Part shown: positions 32,101-40,540 of the stretch, one piece after another
How the letters are laid out: each line of letters begins with the position of its first letter
Position numbering within the stretch: position 1 is the stretch's first letter
Assembly (NCBI GenBank): GCA_964528305.1
Contig: CAZGSD010000002.1
Coordinates: 124,001-188,000, forward strand
Reading direction: 5' to 3'
Length of the DNA: 64,000 nt
Origin: CAZGSD01 sp964528305
GTDB taxonomy: Bacteria > Patescibacteriota > Gracilibacteria > UBA1369
Made by a program: the position numbers and the translations under genes
The notes under the pieces: generated by a model
The model's database searches: none
The model's input: only the letters and a program-made list of their open reading frames with translations
Told to the model about the DNA's origin: nothing

Positions 32101-32642
32101 ATATCAAAGAGTTAAAAAACATACTTTCCCTGCAAACACTGCAGAAGATCCAGGATAATTATTCTACCGCCCTGGGCATTCCGGTATCAGTTCGTAATTC
32201 ACATGGAGAAGCGTTAACCAAACCAAGTAACCCCAGCAAACTTTGGAATTATATTCACAAAAACTCAGCCGCTGAAGACAATCTAATCAAAATACTTCAA
32301 GAAGCTATTGAAAAATGCAATCGCACCAGCCAGATAGTCATTTTCGAACGACATCCCGATACGAATGCTTTCTTAGCCCCCATGATGGCTAACGGGAAAC
32401 CAATAGCCTATTTCGTCGGAGGACTAGTACGCTTTGGCAATCCCAATATGAATATAGCAGAAACCCAAGCCAAATTACTGCATTTAGATATCGACACCTA
32501 TCTGGACGCTTATTTACATTTACCATTATTCACCAAAACACGTCTGGAAGCAGCAGCCAATCTTATCAAAACCATCGGCAGTACTATCACCAGCTGTGAA
32601 GAAATCAAAAGCAGTCAGCGTGAATCTCGCCGCAGCAAATAG
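32097..32642 (+). CDS. stand-alone PocR-domain sensor protein
   Basis: 181 residues; TTG start at 32097 overlapping the tyrS stop. Almost the whole protein is a PocR ligand-binding domain, as seen in IQDNYSTALGIPVSVRNSHGEALTKPS and the later HPDTNAFLAPMMANGKPIAYFVGG. PocR domains are PAS-like and normally carry a C(x)n metal or ligand site and sit upstream of AraC, GGDEF or kinase domains. Here no output domain follows, and few cysteines are seen. Translational coupling to tyrS and closeness to recG give no clear functional hint. Confidence 0.65.
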   Translation: MNIKELKNILSLQTLQKIQDNYSTALGIPVSVRNSHGEALTKPSNPSKLWNYIHKNSAAEDNLIKILQEAIEKCNRTSQIVIFERHPDTNAFLAPMMANGKPIAYFVGGLVRFGNPNMNIAETQAKLLHLDIDTYLDAYLHLPLFTKTRLEAAANLIKTIGSTITSCEEIKSSQRESRRSK

Positions 32643-32655
32643 CCCTCAATTCAGC

Positions 32656-34695
32656 ATGGATCAGCGCACGCCTCTCAGTAAAATACTCAAAACCACCAAA
32701 ATCTATCTACAAAGATTGGAGAGATTAGAAGTGAAAACAGTAGGGGATTTGCTTAACTATTTCCCACGCACCTATAGTGACCAAAGTAATTTCAGCAAAA
32801 TCATTGATATACGCACCGATCAAATCAATATTATCCGTGGCAGCTTAAGCCAACTCAGTGAAATACGCACCAAATTTGGCAAAAAATTAATCAAAGCCAA
32901 GCTAACTGACAATACAGGGTCAGTTGATATCATTTGGTTTAATCAACCTTTTATCACCAGGCTGCTACATAACGGCCAACAAATTATTTTAGCCGGAAAA
33001 GCTAAATTCGAATTAGGCAAAGTAACACTGATCAGCCCTGATTTTGAAGCGGTACAACCTCAACAATTACACACTGCCAGATTAGTTCCCATCTATCACG
33101 AAACCGAAGGCCTCTCTTCCAAATGGCTAAGAGAAAAAATCCATCCACTACTGAAATACACCTCCACACTTTTTACAGAATATCTACCAGCAGAAATCAT
33201 TACCAAACATCAATTAATAGCTCTAGATCAAGCCATCCGGGAAATACATTTCCCCAGCAATCAAGCCAATTTGGATCAGGCCAAAAAAAGACTGGCTTTC
33301 GATGAATTATTCCTTTTACAACTACAAACATTACAAAAAAAATGGCAATGGCAAAATAATCAACAAGGCAGACCACATCGCATGATTCGCCATCCTAAAC
33401 TGGCCTCCATCACCAACAATCTTAGCTTCAAACTCACCAACGCTCAGATCAAAACTCTAGACGAAATTCTCGAAGATTTCGGCAGAGAATTTCCCATGTC
33501 ACGACTATTACAAGGAGATGTTGGTTCTGGAAAAACCATAGTCGCCGGGCTGGCTATTTATAATGCCATTTTACATAATTTACAGACCGCTTTAATGGCC
33601 CCCACTGAAATCCTGGCAGAACAGCATTATCAAAGTTTGAGTAAATTATTTACTCAGCACGGAGTGAGGCTAAAATACCTCTCAGGCAGCACTAAAGTTA
33701 GTGAAAAAAAAGCAATTCTTGCTGAGCTGGAAAATGGCAATATAGACTTACTTATCGGTACTCACGCACTCATTCAAGAAAATATACGCTTTGCCAAACT
33801 GGGCCTGGCCGTCATCGATGAACAACATCGTTTTGGAGTGGAACAACGCAGCATACTCAAATCACAAGGCACCCCACACCTACTCAGCCTCTCTGCCACA
33901 CCCATCCCACGCACCTTGGCTATGACTATTTATGGCGATCAAGATTTATCCATCATCGACGAAATGCCGGCCGGCCGGCTGCCCATCATCACCCGCATAG
34001 TCCCCGAAAAAAAACGCCGCGACGCTTATCTCTGGATTGCCGATCGAGTACGAGCCGGCCGGCAAGCCTTTGTCATTTGCCCATTAATTGATGAATCAGA
34101 CAGCCTGGAACTCAAATCCGTACTAAGCGAATACGAAAATTTGCAGCAACACATTTTTCCTGAGTTTAAAATCGGCCTATTGCATGGCCGCCTGAAAGCC
34201 ACAGAAAAAGATGAAGTTATGACAAAATTCAAAGCTAATGAATATCAAATCCTAGTTTCCACATCCGTAGTAGAAGTTGGCATCGACGTCCCCAATGCCA
34301 CCATTATGATGATCGAAGGCGCCGAACGTTTCGGCCTATCCCAACTCCATCAATTCCGTGGCCGCGTCGGCAGAGGAGCACATCAATCCTATTGCTTCCT
34401 TTTCATGCAAAACGAATCACAAACAGCCAAACACCGCCTCAAAGCCATGGTCAACCACAATAGCGGATTCAAATTATCTGAAATCGATCTGGAATTACGC
34501 GGCCCCGGCCACATTTACGGCATACGCCAATCCGGCATTCCAGATTTAAAAATGGCTTCCCTGACGGATTCAATAGCCATAGCCGAAGCCCGCCAAGCCG
34601 CCGATCAAATCATCAAATCAGATCCCAATTTACAAAATCATCCCGCCCTAGCAGCAAAAATTAAAGAACTGGAAAAAATTTACATAAAAGATTAA
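32656..34695 (+). CDS. recG: ATP-dependent DNA helicase RecG
   Basis: Branch-migrating helicase for stalled forks and Holliday junctions. 679 residues from the start at 32656 (MDQRTPLSKILK); the frame extends to 32596 but overlaps the PocR gene. It has an N-terminal wedge/OB region (NYFPRTYSD, GSLSQLSEIRTKFGKKL), Walker A GDVGSGKT, DEQH in VIDEQHRFGVEQR, the SATPIPRTLAMT motif, and C-terminal motifs V-VI with QFRGRVGRG. The C-terminal TRG-like region is present. Confidence 0.95.
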   Translation: MDQRTPLSKILKTTKIYLQRLERLEVKTVGDLLNYFPRTYSDQSNFSKIIDIRTDQINIIRGSLSQLSEIRTKFGKKLIKAKLTDNTGSVDIIWFNQPFITRLLHNGQQIILAGKAKFELGKVTLISPDFEAVQPQQLHTARLVPIYHETEGLSSKWLREKIHPLLKYTSTLFTEYLPAEIITKHQLIALDQAIREIHFPSNQANLDQAKKRLAFDELFLLQLQTLQKKWQWQNNQQGRPHRMIRHPKLASITNNLSFKLTNAQIKTLDEILEDFGREFPMSRLLQGDVGSGKTIVAGLAIYNAILHNLQTALMAPTEILAEQHYQSLSKLFTQHGVRLKYLSGSTKVSEKKAILAELENGNIDLLIGTHALIQENIRFAKLGLAVIDEQHRFGVEQRSILKSQGTPHLLSLSATPIPRTLAMTIYGDQDLSIIDEMPAGRLPIITRIVPEKKRRDAYLWIADRVRAGRQAFVICPLIDESDSLELKSVLSEYENLQQHIFPEFKIGLLHGRLKATEKDEVMTKFKANEYQILVSTSVVEVGIDVPNATIMMIEGAERFGLSQLHQFRGRVGRGAHQSYCFLFMQNESQTAKHRLKAMVNHNSGFKLSEIDLELRGPGHIYGIRQSGIPDLKMASLTDSIAIAEARQAADQIIKSDPNLQNHPALAAKIKELEKIYIKD

Positions 34696-34722
34696 ACTGC
34701 AAATATCTTTTAAAACTACTAC

Positions 34723-35007
34723 ATGAGAAAAATAACAATACCACCATTTGTCAAAATGTGTTGGTGGGGGATCAGCGGAGCATTAACAGGAATTATCGCT
34801 GGCACCATACTGGGTATTTTTATTTTTGCTTTACAAACTTGCCTCCAATCCTGGACATTTACTGAAATCGGAACGGTAGTAGACCCATACATGCATGCAT
34901 TATATTATGGATGGCAACAACCAGCTATGTTTGGCGCAAGCTTTGGCGCCATCATCGGAGCTATTTTTGGTTCCATATTCGGACTAAAAGACGTCCCTAA
35001 AAAATAG
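34723..35007 (+). CDS. small glycine-zipper membrane protein
   Basis: 94 residues with two membrane segments rich in Gly/Ala spaced like glycine zippers (GISGALTGIIAGTILGIFIFAL and the later ASFGAIIGAIFGSIFG), short tails and a central soluble stretch. Not recognised. It follows recG by 27 bases in the same direction. Confidence 0.55.
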   Translation: MRKITIPPFVKMCWWGISGALTGIIAGTILGIFIFALQTCLQSWTFTEIGTVVDPYMHALYYGWQQPAMFGASFGAIIGAIFGSIFGLKDVPKK

Positions 35008-35034
35008 GGCAGACGAGTCAAACTACGTCCAATC

Positions 35035-35079
35035 AAAAAAGACCTCTATAAACGCCAATAAACAAAGCCATTAGAGGCC
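35035..35079 (-). terminator. intrinsic terminator after the elp3-like gene
   Basis: On the minus strand an 8-bp stem GGCCTCTA/TAGAGGTC (35072-35079 with 35041-35048, one G-T) is followed by six T (35035-35040). The loop is long (23 nt). It lies about 90 bases beyond the stop codon of the Elp3-like gene. A second palindrome with a 10-bp stem is at 35122-35147 but has no T-run. Confidence 0.5.
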
Positions 35080-35171
35080 TGTACAAAAACAAAGTCTATT
35101 TCTTATCTAAGACCTGATTTATTTTGCACAAGATACATTGTGCGAAATACTTACATGCCTTACAAATGCCT

Positions 35172-36455
35172 TTACAGATACTTCACCATATAAGTCCCCT
35201 CCAGTTCATACCCCAGCTTTCTATAATATTCCCTCACGCCAATACCAGAAATAACCGCTAATTTTTTAAAACCATTTTTACGGGAAATTTCCTCAGCTTT
35301 ATTCATCATTTGCCTTCCCATCCCAATATGTTGTGATACTGAACGCTCTCGACCAGCTATCTCCACCTGCTCACCATAAGTATGCACCTCACGCACCAGA
35401 GCTGCGCCCTCCAATTCTTTAATAAAATGTGGCTTCCCATTAAGCGAATAAGAGCTAAACCTCAAGCGCAACAAAGCACATAATTTATCGTCTTTGATCT
35501 GATCAAAAGAAATAAAAAATTCCTGCCCCTCGGAAGCTTCAAAAGGCTTCACCCGCAACTCCACCTGATCCATACTAATTTTCACATCTTTAATCTCACG
35601 TGAACGAATATCACGGGATACTATCCCCAGTTTTTTCATTTTATCTTCTACAACCTGTCGCAAATTAGAGGTTTTGCAGCCAGATATAATGGTATTAGCC
35701 GGAATATCTCTATACATACGGGTAACCCGCACATAATCTGGCCAGACCTTAGTCATTTCCACCATCAAATCAACCAAAACCTCATCACTATAACTCTGGT
35801 ATTTACCCTGTCGATAAATCCCCTCCAACTGCGACCAGGGCACGACCATACAAGGATAAACTTTCATCCAATCCGGCCTATAGGCTGGATTTTCAAATAA
35901 TTCCTTCATATCCCGCAAATCTATTTCAGGAGTGGCACCCAGGAGATTTGGCATCATATGAACATTAATTTTATAGGCCGCATCCCGAATCAAGCGTATC
36001 GCCTGCTTAGTTTCAGCTATACCATGCCCACGCCTATTTAATTCCAAGACATCATCATCCAGAGACTGCACTCCAATCTCAATTTTAGTACATCCTAAAT
36101 TTCGCAAACGCCGCAATTCTGCCGGCGTNNNNNNNNNNNNNNNNNNNNNNNNNNNNNNNNNNNNNNNNNNNNNNNNNNNNNNNNNNNNNNNNNNNNNNNN
36201 NNNNNNNNNNNNNNNNNNNNNNNNNNNNAAAATCCCCTCCTCTACCATCTCACGATAAACACGAATCAACTCCACATTAGACGCCGAAGGAATTTTATAA
36301 CGTATGCTAAAATCATTTTTCATTTCTTGTAATTCCTGCTGAGTAGAGAAACCCGAATTAAAGGCCTTTACCAACATTTGCCTATGAATATTCCCCAACC
36401 ATTTCTGATATTCCAAAGGAGAAACAGCCTGATTGATTATAATCTTATCAGTCAT
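35172..36455 (-). CDS. Elp3-like radical SAM / GNAT tRNA U34 modification enzyme
   Basis: Interrupted by a 100-N gap at 36129-36228. Start at 36455 (MTDKIIINQ). Before the gap there are 75 residues of the N-terminal domain (IPSASNVELIRVYREM). After it come the radical SAM half (GCTKIEIGVQSLDDDVLELNRRGH, HMMPNLLGATPE), the Elp3 core with PANTIISGCKTSNLRQ, a GNAT acetyltransferase domain (MGRQMMNKAEEISRKNGFKKL) and the tail YYRKLGYELEGTYM. Elp3 makes cm5U34 with acetyl-CoA and SAM. The radical SAM cysteine motif must lie in the gap. The neighbour is a divergent Trm9-like methyltransferase. Confidence 0.88.
   Translation of the reverse strand: MTDKIIINQAVSPLEYQKWLGNIHRQMLVKAFNSGFSTQQELQEMKNDFSIRYKIPSASNVELIRVYREMVEEGIXXXXXXXXXXXXXXXXXXXXXXXXXXXXXXXXXXTPAELRRLRNLGCTKIEIGVQSLDDDVLELNRRGHGIAETKQAIRLIRDAAYKINVHMMPNLLGATPEIDLRDMKELFENPAYRPDWMKVYPCMVVPWSQLEGIYRQGKYQSYSDEVLVDLMVEMTKVWPDYVRVTRMYRDIPANTIISGCKTSNLRQVVEDKMKKLGIVSRDIRSREIKDVKISMDQVELRVKPFEASEGQEFFISFDQIKDDKLCALLRLRFSSYSLNGKPHFIKELEGAALVREVHTYGEQVEIAGRERSVSQHIGMGRQMMNKAEEISRKNGFKKLAVISGIGVREYYRKLGYELEGTYMVKYL
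36129..36228. other. assembly gap (100 N) inside the elp3-like gene
   Basis: Exactly 100 N, the usual placeholder for a gap of unknown size. By comparison with Elp3 family members, the missing stretch runs from the cysteine-rich radical SAM motif to about the TRPD segment, roughly 130-150 residues. The true gap is therefore probably nearer 400-450 bp than 100 bp (inference). Confidence 0.95.
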
Positions 36456-36536
36456 TTTTATTTCTAAAACTAGCTTCAAACGCTCTAAACAGATATAGTA
36501 AAACCGCTTAAAAATCAATTATTTCAGCAGATTCAA

Positions 36537-37274
36537 GTGAAAGAAGCAACGCGGCAAAAAATACTACAATCAGTACCAGAATCCTATAATCTGATTGCCA
36601 ATGAATTTTCCGACACCAGGCACTATGCCTGGGAAGATTTTAAATTTTTCAAACCTTATTTATTTGAAAATGCCGAAATAGTCGATTTAGGATGCGGAAA
36701 TGGTCGTTTAAACCTATTTTTAGATCAATATTACCTCGGCCAAAAATATCGCTATATTGGTATAGATAACAGCGAAAACCTGCTCAAAACCGCTCAACAA
36801 AAATATCCACGCAAAATTTTCCTACCTGGAGATCAACTGGAAATCCCACTTGATTCCAATCAAGCCGACCTGGTTTTTAATATAGCAGCATTTCACCATC
36901 TCCCCTCAACGACCTTAAGACTACAAGCCCTAAGTGATATTAAAAGAATTCTCAAACCCAATGGCATACTGATCATGACTGTCTGGAATCTTTGGCAAAT
37001 CAAATACTGGCGAGCCAATCTATACGGATGGCTACGCTCCATCTTCACACTGGGAGATTATGCCCCCAACGACTTAGCCATTCCCTGGAAAAACTCCACA
37101 GGAAAAAATATATCCAAACGCTATTATCACAATTTCCTCCCTTTCGAATTAAAATCCCTGCTTAAAAAATCAGGATTTACCCTTATAGAAAATTTTAGCA
37201 GCAAAAAAGGCAAAAAAACCTCATTCTGGAGTGGTTTTAATTATATTATTATCGCTAAAAACAGTGAACAATAA
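36537..37274 (+). CDS. Trm9/ALKBH8-like SAM methyltransferase
   Basis: 245 residues, GTG start. Class I methyltransferase: motif I VDLGCGNGRL (about 50-59), acidic IGIDNSE and the IKRILKPNG motif. The start YNLIANEFSDTRHYAWEDF and the end PWKNSTG...RYYHNFLPFEL follow the pattern of eukaryotic Trm9/ALKBH8-methyltransferase domains (TRY.PW at the start, VPW...RYYH near the end), which methylate cm5U34 to mcm5U34. The gene is divergent from the Elp3-like gene across 81 bases. Activity toward tRNA is inferred. Confidence 0.68.
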   Translation: MKEATRQKILQSVPESYNLIANEFSDTRHYAWEDFKFFKPYLFENAEIVDLGCGNGRLNLFLDQYYLGQKYRYIGIDNSENLLKTAQQKYPRKIFLPGDQLEIPLDSNQADLVFNIAAFHHLPSTTLRLQALSDIKRILKPNGILIMTVWNLWQIKYWRANLYGWLRSIFTLGDYAPNDLAIPWKNSTGKNISKRYYHNFLPFELKSLLKKSGFTLIENFSSKKGKKTSFWSGFNYIIIAKNSEQ

Positions 37275-38130
37275 TTTTACTCACATACTTGAAATTCCAT
37301 TTACTACACTGCATCTCAGTGAAATTTTAAATATCATAAATAGCAACTTACAAGAGCAATCAAAACAAATATTTTTAGCCACTCCCAATCCAGAAATACT
37401 ATTAGAAAGTCTCAAAAATCCCCAGTTAAAAAGCATCTTACAAAAAACTTCATTCAATTTACCAGACGGTTACGGACTCATTTGGGCACATATCTTCCTA
37501 GAAAAAACCAAATCAATAAAACACAAATCAATTATCATACTGATTGGACTGAGCAGTCTTATCAGTTTTATTTGGCATAAAAAAAGCCCTCAAAAACGAT
37601 TCAATCAAAGCATTACCGGCGCCGACACAACCCTGGATATCTGTACCATAGCCAGCTCCTCCAGTAGAACAATTTTTTTACTCGGAAACCAGCACGGACT
37701 CACTAATCAAGCCGCACAAACAGCTAAAATTAATCTTCAAAAAAATTATCCCAATTTAAAAATAGTCGGAGCCATCGATAGCCACCCCCAAGACCCAAAA
37801 CTTTCTCATTTAATCAATCAAAGTGGTGCAGAAATACTATTTATTGGTTTTGGTTCACCAGCTCAAGAAATATGGTTGGCAAAAAACCTACCACATCTAA
37901 AAAGCGTAAAATTAGCTATGGGCATAGGCGGCACCTTTGATTTTATCAATAAAACCATCCCCCGCGCCCCACACTGGATGAGAAAAACAGGCCTAGAATG
38001 GTTATATCGACTCTATAAACAGCCACAACGCCTAAGACGCATATTTAACGCCACTATTGTTTTTCCCTACACTATCATTCGAGACCGCCTCCATCACCCA
38101 CCGGTAAATCCTGATAAACACAAAATTTAG
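37264..38130 (+). CDS. WecG/TagA/CpsF-family glycosyltransferase
   Basis: 288 residues from a GTG start at 37264 that overlaps the previous stop; the frame is open to 37231. GT26 fold: FLATPNPEILLESLKNPQ, LPDGYGLIW with the catalytic-type Asp, GADTTLDIC, IFLLGNQHGL, FIGFGSPAQEIWL, GIGGTFDFI and the end RAPHWMRKTGLEWLYRLYKQP. Members transfer N-acetylmannosamine-type sugars in teichoic-acid or ECA-like pathways. The C-terminal part overlaps the convergent gene at 38075 by 56 bases. Confidence 0.9.
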   Translation: MNNNFTHILEIPFTTLHLSEILNIINSNLQEQSKQIFLATPNPEILLESLKNPQLKSILQKTSFNLPDGYGLIWAHIFLEKTKSIKHKSIIILIGLSSLISFIWHKKSPQKRFNQSITGADTTLDICTIASSSSRTIFLLGNQHGLTNQAAQTAKINLQKNYPNLKIVGAIDSHPQDPKLSHLINQSGAEILFIGFGSPAQEIWLAKNLPHLKSVKLAMGIGGTFDFINKTIPRAPHWMRKTGLEWLYRLYKQPQRLRRIFNATIVFPYTIIRDRLHHPPVNPDKHKI

Positions 38131-38536
38131 CACATTTTAGCTGCAACAAACGCTTCAACTGTAGCTGTTCCTGATCAATTAAATCCAATTTCCTCTGGAA
38201 GTAGTTTTCAGTATACAAAGCCTCCAAAACCTCCATTTTTTCACGTTTCTCCAAGGTCGACAACCCCTCAACTCTCATCACACTCGCTTTTTCCTGAATA
38301 AAAGTCGCCACCGCACTGGCATAATCAGCTTTACGACCAGCAATCACCGTTTGCAGACGTCTTTCTTCCTGTTCAAACTGATAAACTGAGTCATAAACAG
38401 CATATGGGTCCAAAGGTAGCCTATCAACATCATCCGCCCGCAAATTACTAATCCTAGTTAGATAAAATAACGCAGCCAGAGCCATTAAGCCCAGAACAAA
38501 AACCACCTGCAATGTTGTGTCCCAATTTCTACGCAT
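38075..38536 (-). CDS. membrane-anchored coiled-coil protein
   Basis: About 153 residues from the second methionine (MRRNW, 38536). One N-terminal membrane segment (TLQVVFVLGLMALAALFYL) is followed by a helical region (YQFEQEERRLQTVIAGRKADYASAVATFIQ), a second charged helix, and two cysteines near the end (KCAKFC). Not recognised. It could be a bitopic envelope or division-related protein. It is convergent with the WecG-type gene (56-bp overlap). Confidence 0.55.
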   Translation of the reverse strand: MRRNWDTTLQVVFVLGLMALAALFYLTRISNLRADDVDRLPLDPYAVYDSVYQFEQEERRLQTVIAGRKADYASAVATFIQEKASVMRVEGLSTLEKREKMEVLEALYTENYFQRKLDLIDQEQLQLKRLLQLKCAKFCVYQDLPVGDGGGLE

Positions 38537-38606
38537 AAACAAGAGACAAGTCTGACATCAAGTTCAGACAAATGCAAGTGGATACATAAGCAAACGTATG
38601 TAGAAA

Positions 38607-38745
38607 CCAAAAAGAATGATCATGTCTCGCAGGCACGCTTGGCCGCCCCAGCGGCGGCCTCGCTATTGCTACGGTGTTTTGCCGCTTCGCGGACCAGGCC
38701 AAAACACCTCCGCAAATGCCTGCGAAACATGATCATTCTTTTTGG
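38607..38745. repeat. large GC-rich inverted-repeat element
   Basis: The 29-nt arms at 38607-38635 and 38717-38745 match at 28 of 29 positions (CCAAAAAGAATGATCATGT...). Inside are further hairpins: GGTGTTTTG/CAAAACACC, GGCCGC/GCGGCC and a CCGCTTCGCGG stem-loop. The interior is distinctly GC-rich compared with its surroundings. It begins about 10 bases past the stop codon of the 38756 gene. Shape and placement resemble the elements at 3631 and 51738, but the sequence is different. Confidence 0.7.
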
Positions 38746-38755
38746 CTAACACCAA

Positions 38756-39094
38756 TTACTTCTTTAGTTTCTTCACCGCAAAGGATTTACTGGAAGATTT
38801 AGCAGAGGACTTTTTAGCCTGTGCTGACGATTCCTCCATAGCCTCTTGTTGGCGAACTTTAATTTTTTCAATCAAATCATGAACCACACCAAAACCACTA
38901 CTCACTTCAGCTAAGGCTTTCATTGGTTCTACAACGACATCACGAATACGATCAGAGGCTTCACGCATATTATTGGAAATTTTCGTGACATCTCGCAAAA
39001 CCAAAACCAGATGAATAATTAACACTGAAAGGAAAATAACCAGCAATACAAAACCTCCACCTAACGCTATATAAAGAAAATCCAATGATGTCAT
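38756..39094 (-). CDS. small membrane protein with Lys/Ser-rich tail
   Basis: 112 residues: a membrane segment (FLYIALGGGFVLLVIFLSVLII), an amphipathic helix resembling DUF948-like or YtxH-like proteins (ISNNMREASDRIRDVVVEPMKALAE), and a Ser/Lys/Ala-rich C-terminus (SSAKSSSKSFAVKKLKK). Not recognised with confidence. Its ATG directly abuts the gatB stop codon, so the two are probably cotranslated. Confidence 0.55.
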   Translation of the reverse strand: MTSLDFLYIALGGGFVLLVIFLSVLIIHLVLVLRDVTKISNNMREASDRIRDVVVEPMKALAEVSSGFGVVHDLIEKIKVRQQEAMEESSAQAKKSSAKSSSKSFAVKKLKK

Positions 39095-40531
39095 TTATTT
39101 TTGTTTTAAAAGTTTTAATAAAATTTCATTAGCCATTTGAGGGTTGGCCTGACCACGGGTAGCCTTCATCACTTGTCCAGTCAAAGCCTTGAAAGCATTT
39201 TCCTTGCCCCCCAGATAATCCTGAACTGATTTGGGATTACCCTCAAGAACTTGGCTACAAACACTTTCTAACTCATCGATAGAACTGATTGATTTAAGTC
39301 CCTTCGCTTCGATTATACTCTCTGCCCCCCCTCCATTTAAATACATTTCTTCAAAAACTTCTCCTTTGGCTATATTCATCGAGATTTTTTCTGCATTTAC
39401 CAGACCAATCAAATCAGCCAAATTTTGTGCTGTAATCTTACAATCCTCCAAAGTCAATCCATCTTTTTTCAAACGCCCTACTAAAATACTCAAAACAAAA
39501 CTGGCAGATTTTTTAGAGTCTCCAGAAATTTTCACAACCATATCAAAAAATTTAGCCACGGCCCTCTCCTCAATCAAAAACAAAGACTCAGCCTCACTCA
39601 AACCAAGCTCATCAATATAACGACGATATTTCTGCTCGGGCAATTCTGGTAACTCAGCGCGAATTTTTTCCAGCAATTTATTATCCAAAATAAGTGGCGG
39701 CAAATCTGGTTCAGGGAAATATCTATAATCATCAGATCCTTCCTTCACTCTCATAAAATATGTTTGCCCAGTAGTATCATCATATCCAACTGTGATATTT
39801 TTACTCGGAACATCTTTTTTCAGCCACAAATCGCGCTGTCGTTCAATCTCAAATTTTATAGCAGTCTCCAGAGATCTAAAAGAGTTAAGATTTTTAATTT
39901 CTGCACGCGGATAAAGCTTATCTTCTCCCTTGGGTCGCAAAGAGACACTAGCATCAAAACGCATCATCCCCTTTTCCATATCCGCGTCACTAGCATCCAT
40001 ATAACGCAGTATTTTTTGAATACTTTTCGCATAAAGCACAGCCTCTTCCGCTGATCGCAAATCCGGTTCACTCACTATCTCCATCAAGCCAACACCAGCT
40101 CTATTGAAATCAATCAAAGTCCCTCCCTGAAAATGCGTCAATTTGCCCGCATCTTCCTCTAAATGAAGTCTGGTAATACCAATACGTTTCTTCTCCCCCT
40201 GCAAATCAATTTCTATGTAACCATGTTCGCTCAAAGGAAATTCAAATTGAGAAATTTGATACCCCTTTGGTAAATCAGGATAAAAATAATTTTTACGATC
40301 AAAGTGGGAGTAAGTATTGATTTTACAATTCAAAGCCATAGCAGCACGAATGCCCTTGTCCACAGCCTCATTATTCAAAACTGGTAACTGCCCAGGCATG
40401 CCCAGACAAACAGGATCAATATTGATATTGGGATCCTGACCGAAATAATCCGCGCTAGACGAACTAAAAATCTTCGTTTTACTGGAAATCTGCGCATGAA
40501 TTTCCAATCCTATAATTGCCTCCAATTCCAT
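39095..40531 (-). CDS. gatB: Asp/Glu-tRNA amidotransferase subunit B
   Basis: Subunit B of the GatCAB amidotransferase, converting Glu-tRNA-Gln and Asp-tRNA-Asn. 478 residues, family length. Motifs: IGLEIHAQISSKTKIFSS, DPVCLGMPGQLPVLN, HFDRKNYFYPDLPKGYQISQ, IEIDLQGEKKRIGI, LHLEEDAGK, IDFNRAGVGLMEIVSEPD and a C-terminal YqeY-like helical domain. gatA and gatC are not in the window, so the complex is encoded at several loci. Confidence 0.95.
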   Translation of the reverse strand: MELEAIIGLEIHAQISSKTKIFSSSSADYFGQDPNINIDPVCLGMPGQLPVLNNEAVDKGIRAAMALNCKINTYSHFDRKNYFYPDLPKGYQISQFEFPLSEHGYIEIDLQGEKKRIGITRLHLEEDAGKLTHFQGGTLIDFNRAGVGLMEIVSEPDLRSAEEAVLYAKSIQKILRYMDASDADMEKGMMRFDASVSLRPKGEDKLYPRAEIKNLNSFRSLETAIKFEIERQRDLWLKKDVPSKNITVGYDDTTGQTYFMRVKEGSDDYRYFPEPDLPPLILDNKLLEKIRAELPELPEQKYRRYIDELGLSEAESLFLIEERAVAKFFDMVVKISGDSKKSASFVLSILVGRLKKDGLTLEDCKITAQNLADLIGLVNAEKISMNIAKGEVFEEMYLNGGGAESIIEAKGLKSISSIDELESVCSQVLEGNPKSVQDYLGGKENAFKALTGQVMKATRGQANPQMANEILLKLLKQK

Positions 40532-40540
40532 AAAAATATG

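Noticed and set aside
35122..35147. 10-bp palindrome considered as a second terminator
   Set aside because: Good stem, but no T-run on either strand close to it; left as a possible operator.
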